64,000 nt of DNA from Saprospiraceae bacterium (GTDB lineage Bacteria > Bacteroidota > Bacteroidia > Chitinophagales > Saprospiraceae). The translations under genes and the position numbers were made by a program. This document shows, one piece after another, positions 62,185 to 64,000 of the stretch. The stretch is from the NCBI GenBank assembly GCA_020627785.1, contig JAHDGF010000015.1:13079-77078 (forward strand), read 5' to 3'. Each line of letters opens with the position of its first letter. Position 1 is the stretch's first letter. A model generated the notes under the pieces. It ran no database searches. It saw only the letters and a program-made list of their open reading frames with translations, and was not told where the DNA came from.

Positions 62185-63318
62185 ATGAATATAGATATTA
62201 TCGGAGCTGGGATAGGAGGGTTGTCTTTAGCCGTTGCACTCGAACAAAAAGGATTTAAAGTTAAGCTCTACGAGCAGGCGGAAGAATTGAGACCAGTCGG
62301 AGCTGGTATAATCTTAGCGAACAATGCAATGCAAGTGTATGAGAAATTGGGACTTAGGGAAGTTATTGAAGGAAGCGGGAACCATATCTCATCTATGAAT
62401 ATTACCAAAGCAGACTTATCACCCATATCAGCCATAGATCTTAGTCACTTTGAAAATAAGTATGGCGTTAAAAACATTGCCATTCACCGAGGTGCTTTGC
62501 AGCAAATTTTGGTGGATTCTTTGGAGAACACAGAAATCAAATTAAATCATCGGTTACAGAAGCTAGAAAAAAATCAAAATGGTTATGCTTTAACTTTCCA
62601 AAATAAACCAGTAATTCAATCTAGTGTCATAATCGGTGCTGATGGGATACACTCGAAAGTGCGGGAACAAATTTTTCCCAATAATTCAATTAGAGATGCT
62701 AAACAGGTGTGTTGGAGGGGCGTTACTGACTTTCATTTGCCTGCGCAATATAGGCATGAGTTAAATGAGGCCTGGGGGAAAGAGGATCGTTTTGGATTTG
62801 TTGAGATTGCTGAGGGTAAGGTGTATTGGTATGCGCTAAAGTCGTTTAACACTAGTCCTGACGAGCATCCTGTCCAGCATATTGAGAAATATTTTGAAAA
62901 GTACCATCCAGTTATTCAATCCATTATTTCAGCTACGGATATTAAGAAAATCTATACGGCCACGATGTCAGATTTGAAACCTACGAATGAATGGTTTGCA
63001 GATGGGTTATGTCTCATTGGTGATGCGGCACATGCAATGACCCCGAATATGGGGCAAGGTGCTTGTCAGTCCATAGAAGATGCTTATGTTCTTTCAGAAT
63101 GTCTAAACAACTATGAATTAAATGAAGCTTTTCAAAATTTTCACAAGTTACGCTCCCCCAAAGCTCATCAGATTGTAAAGACAAGCTGGACACTTGGTAA
63201 GGTTGCACATGTTGCCAACCCTATGCTTATCGGTTTACGAAACCAAATGATGAAATGGACTCCTAATGCTCTAAGTAGGCTTCAGTCTGAGAAAATCTTT
63301 AAGATTAATAAGGTATGA
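62185..63318 (+). CDS. FAD-dependent aromatic-type monooxygenase
   Basis: 377-residue class A flavoprotein monooxygenase. The FAD-binding GAGIGGLSLAVALEQKG start, the middle GADGIHSKVR and the GD motif (GLCLIGDAAHAMTPNMGQGACQSIEDA) are all present. The family includes salicylate hydroxylase-like enzymes and TetX; the length and motif set fit either, so resistance cannot be claimed. It overlaps the next gene by 4 bases (ATGA) and is controlled by the adjacent TetR. Confidence 0.92.
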   Translation: MNIDIIGAGIGGLSLAVALEQKGFKVKLYEQAEELRPVGAGIILANNAMQVYEKLGLREVIEGSGNHISSMNITKADLSPISAIDLSHFENKYGVKNIAIHRGALQQILVDSLENTEIKLNHRLQKLEKNQNGYALTFQNKPVIQSSVIIGADGIHSKVREQIFPNNSIRDAKQVCWRGVTDFHLPAQYRHELNEAWGKEDRFGFVEIAEGKVYWYALKSFNTSPDEHPVQHIEKYFEKYHPVIQSIISATDIKKIYTATMSDLKPTNEWFADGLCLIGDAAHAMTPNMGQGACQSIEDAYVLSECLNNYELNEAFQNFHKLRSPKAHQIVKTSWTLGKVAHVANPMLIGLRNQMMKWTPNALSRLQSEKIFKINKV

Positions 63319-63743
63319 TAAGTACAATTCTTTGCTACATTTTAAGCTTGATTTTTGCCATCCTAAGTGGTTTCCACTTCTATTGGTTGTTTGGCGGAAC
63401 CTGGGGTGTTGATCAAGTTATTCCGACGAAGGATGATGATTCCTCTTCCATGACAATCCCTCGATTTGCTACTATGGTGGTAGCTCTTGGATTACTGGCT
63501 ATTGCAACTCTTTATCTAATGAAGGTAGGTACTGTAGATATCAATTTACCCGCCTGGCTGAACCAATTTGCATACTGGTTTGTTCCTTCAATTTTTCTTT
63601 TAAGAGCCATTGGCGATTTCAGGTATGTCGGACTTTTTAAGAAAATTCACGATACAAAATTTGCCAAAGCGGACTCAAGATTATTTTCTCCACTCTGCAT
63701 ATTTATAAGTATATCAGGCTTCTTGGTGCAATTTCTATCCTAA
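63315..63743 (+). CDS. DUF3995 membrane protein
   Basis: 142-residue protein with four hydrophobic segments, matching the DUF3995 pattern: the first TM includes LSGFHFYWLFGGTWGVDQVIPT and the last third has LRAIGDFRYVG. Function unknown. The start overlaps the monooxygenase stop by 4 bases, so it is the second gene of the TetR-controlled operon and may help with export or membrane delivery of its substrate (inference). Confidence 0.88.
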   Translation: MISTILCYILSLIFAILSGFHFYWLFGGTWGVDQVIPTKDDDSSSMTIPRFATMVVALGLLAIATLYLMKVGTVDINLPAWLNQFAYWFVPSIFLLRAIGDFRYVGLFKKIHDTKFAKADSRLFSPLCIFISISGFLVQFLS

Positions 63744-63831
63744 AACTATTTACAGAAGAAAAAGATCGAAAAATATTAATTTCAAGGTAGGTCTTTTATT
63801 GCGTAACTTGTCTTAAGAGAAAGAACGCCGT

Positions 63832-64000
63832 ATGAAGAAGACTGTTACCTTACTTTTGCTTTTGCCAATCCTTGCAATGCTAGGAAATGGGACGATTGAT
63901 TTAACCGTGCTATTCAATTATGCAAACCAAATCGTTCCTGGATATATTAATGAAGATAATACTCCAAATAATAATCAAATATCTGATGAGATCGCAACAT
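63832..64000 (+). CDS. Cytochrome c peroxidase family protein (5' part)
   Basis: Start of a gene cut by the window edge: 56 codons, beginning with a signal peptide (MKKTVTLLLLLPILAML) and then LFNYANQIVPGYI, DNTPNNNQISDEIAT. This is the usual opening of di-haem cytochrome c peroxidase/MauG-type proteins of Bacteroidota, where AT(LGRVLFYD) and the first CxxCH would come next. The call rests on that short stretch only. Confidence 0.65.
   Translation, partial: MKKTVTLLLLLPILAMLGNGTIDLTVLFNYANQIVPGYINEDNTPNNNQISDEIAT

Noticed and set aside
62185-63318. TetX-type tetracycline resistance
   Set aside because: The motifs fit the general FAD monooxygenase family; nothing specific to TetX can be shown from this sequence.

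Overview
The window is chromosomal DNA from a free-living, probably marine member of the Bacteroidota, most likely close to the Saprospiria/Lewinella group (the phylum is well supported, the group is inferred). It is AT-rich. Several secreted proteins carry C-terminal type IX secretion (T9SS) sorting domains. There are many lipoproteins with short signal peptides, weak Shine-Dalgarno sites, choice-of-anchor-type beta-helix and CotH/lamin-tail surface proteins, and long collagen-like Gly-X-Y proteins. I see no rRNA, tRNA, insertion sequence, prophage or CRISPR array. Layout: 1-430 is a hairpin minisatellite. 0.8-6.1 kb holds a lipoprotein and a seven-PAS histidine kinase with its response regulator. 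6.5-9.3 kb holds a RibB with a degenerate GTP cyclohydrolase II half, facing a TauE/SafE permease and a PnuC-like transporter. 9.4-16 kb carries two large T9SS surface proteins, a GNAT enzyme and a YceI lipoprotein. 16.1-17.8 kb is a tightly coupled sulfotransferase/class IV aminotransferase pair. 18-21.5 kb has STAS, RluA-type, DUF3179 and GNAT genes. 21.5-25.4 kb is an ECF sigma factor operon with a predicted dual-membrane anti-sigma protein and a Tat/T9SS intradiol dioxygenase-like protein. 25.5-37 kb is mixed housekeeping (MDR oxidoreductase, aminotransferase, AraC regulator, DEAD-box helicase, cysE-cysM, lipoproteins). 37.1-47.8 kb is a complete reductive pyrimidine catabolic operon. 48.1-55.6 kb is a second ECF/dual-membrane anti-sigma operon that ends in three collagen-like proteins. 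55.7-64 kb has an MtfA-like peptidase, a gluconokinase/6-phosphogluconate dehydrogenase fusion, a VOC protein, a TetR-controlled FAD monooxygenase, and the start of a probable di-haem cytochrome c peroxidase. How genes work together: the pyrimidine operon encodes every step from cytosine to an acyl-CoA: uptake (NCS1), cytosine deaminase, PreTA, dihydropyrimidinase, beta-ureidopropionase, omega-aminotransferase and MmsA. The two sigma operons share one layout: lipoprotein gene(s), ECF sigma factor, then an overlapping gene for a protein with a short cytoplasmic head, one TM helix, a long low-complexity linker and a C-terminal beta-barrel, then exported cargo. This matches the dual membrane-spanning anti-sigma (Dma) architecture reported in Bacteroides thetaiotaomicron. 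The most unusual DNA-level signal is a 12-mer, ATTTGCGNAAGC, which I find ten times by eye between 18.4 and 57.6 kb, on both strands, in several reading frames and between genes. That is far more often than chance predicts.
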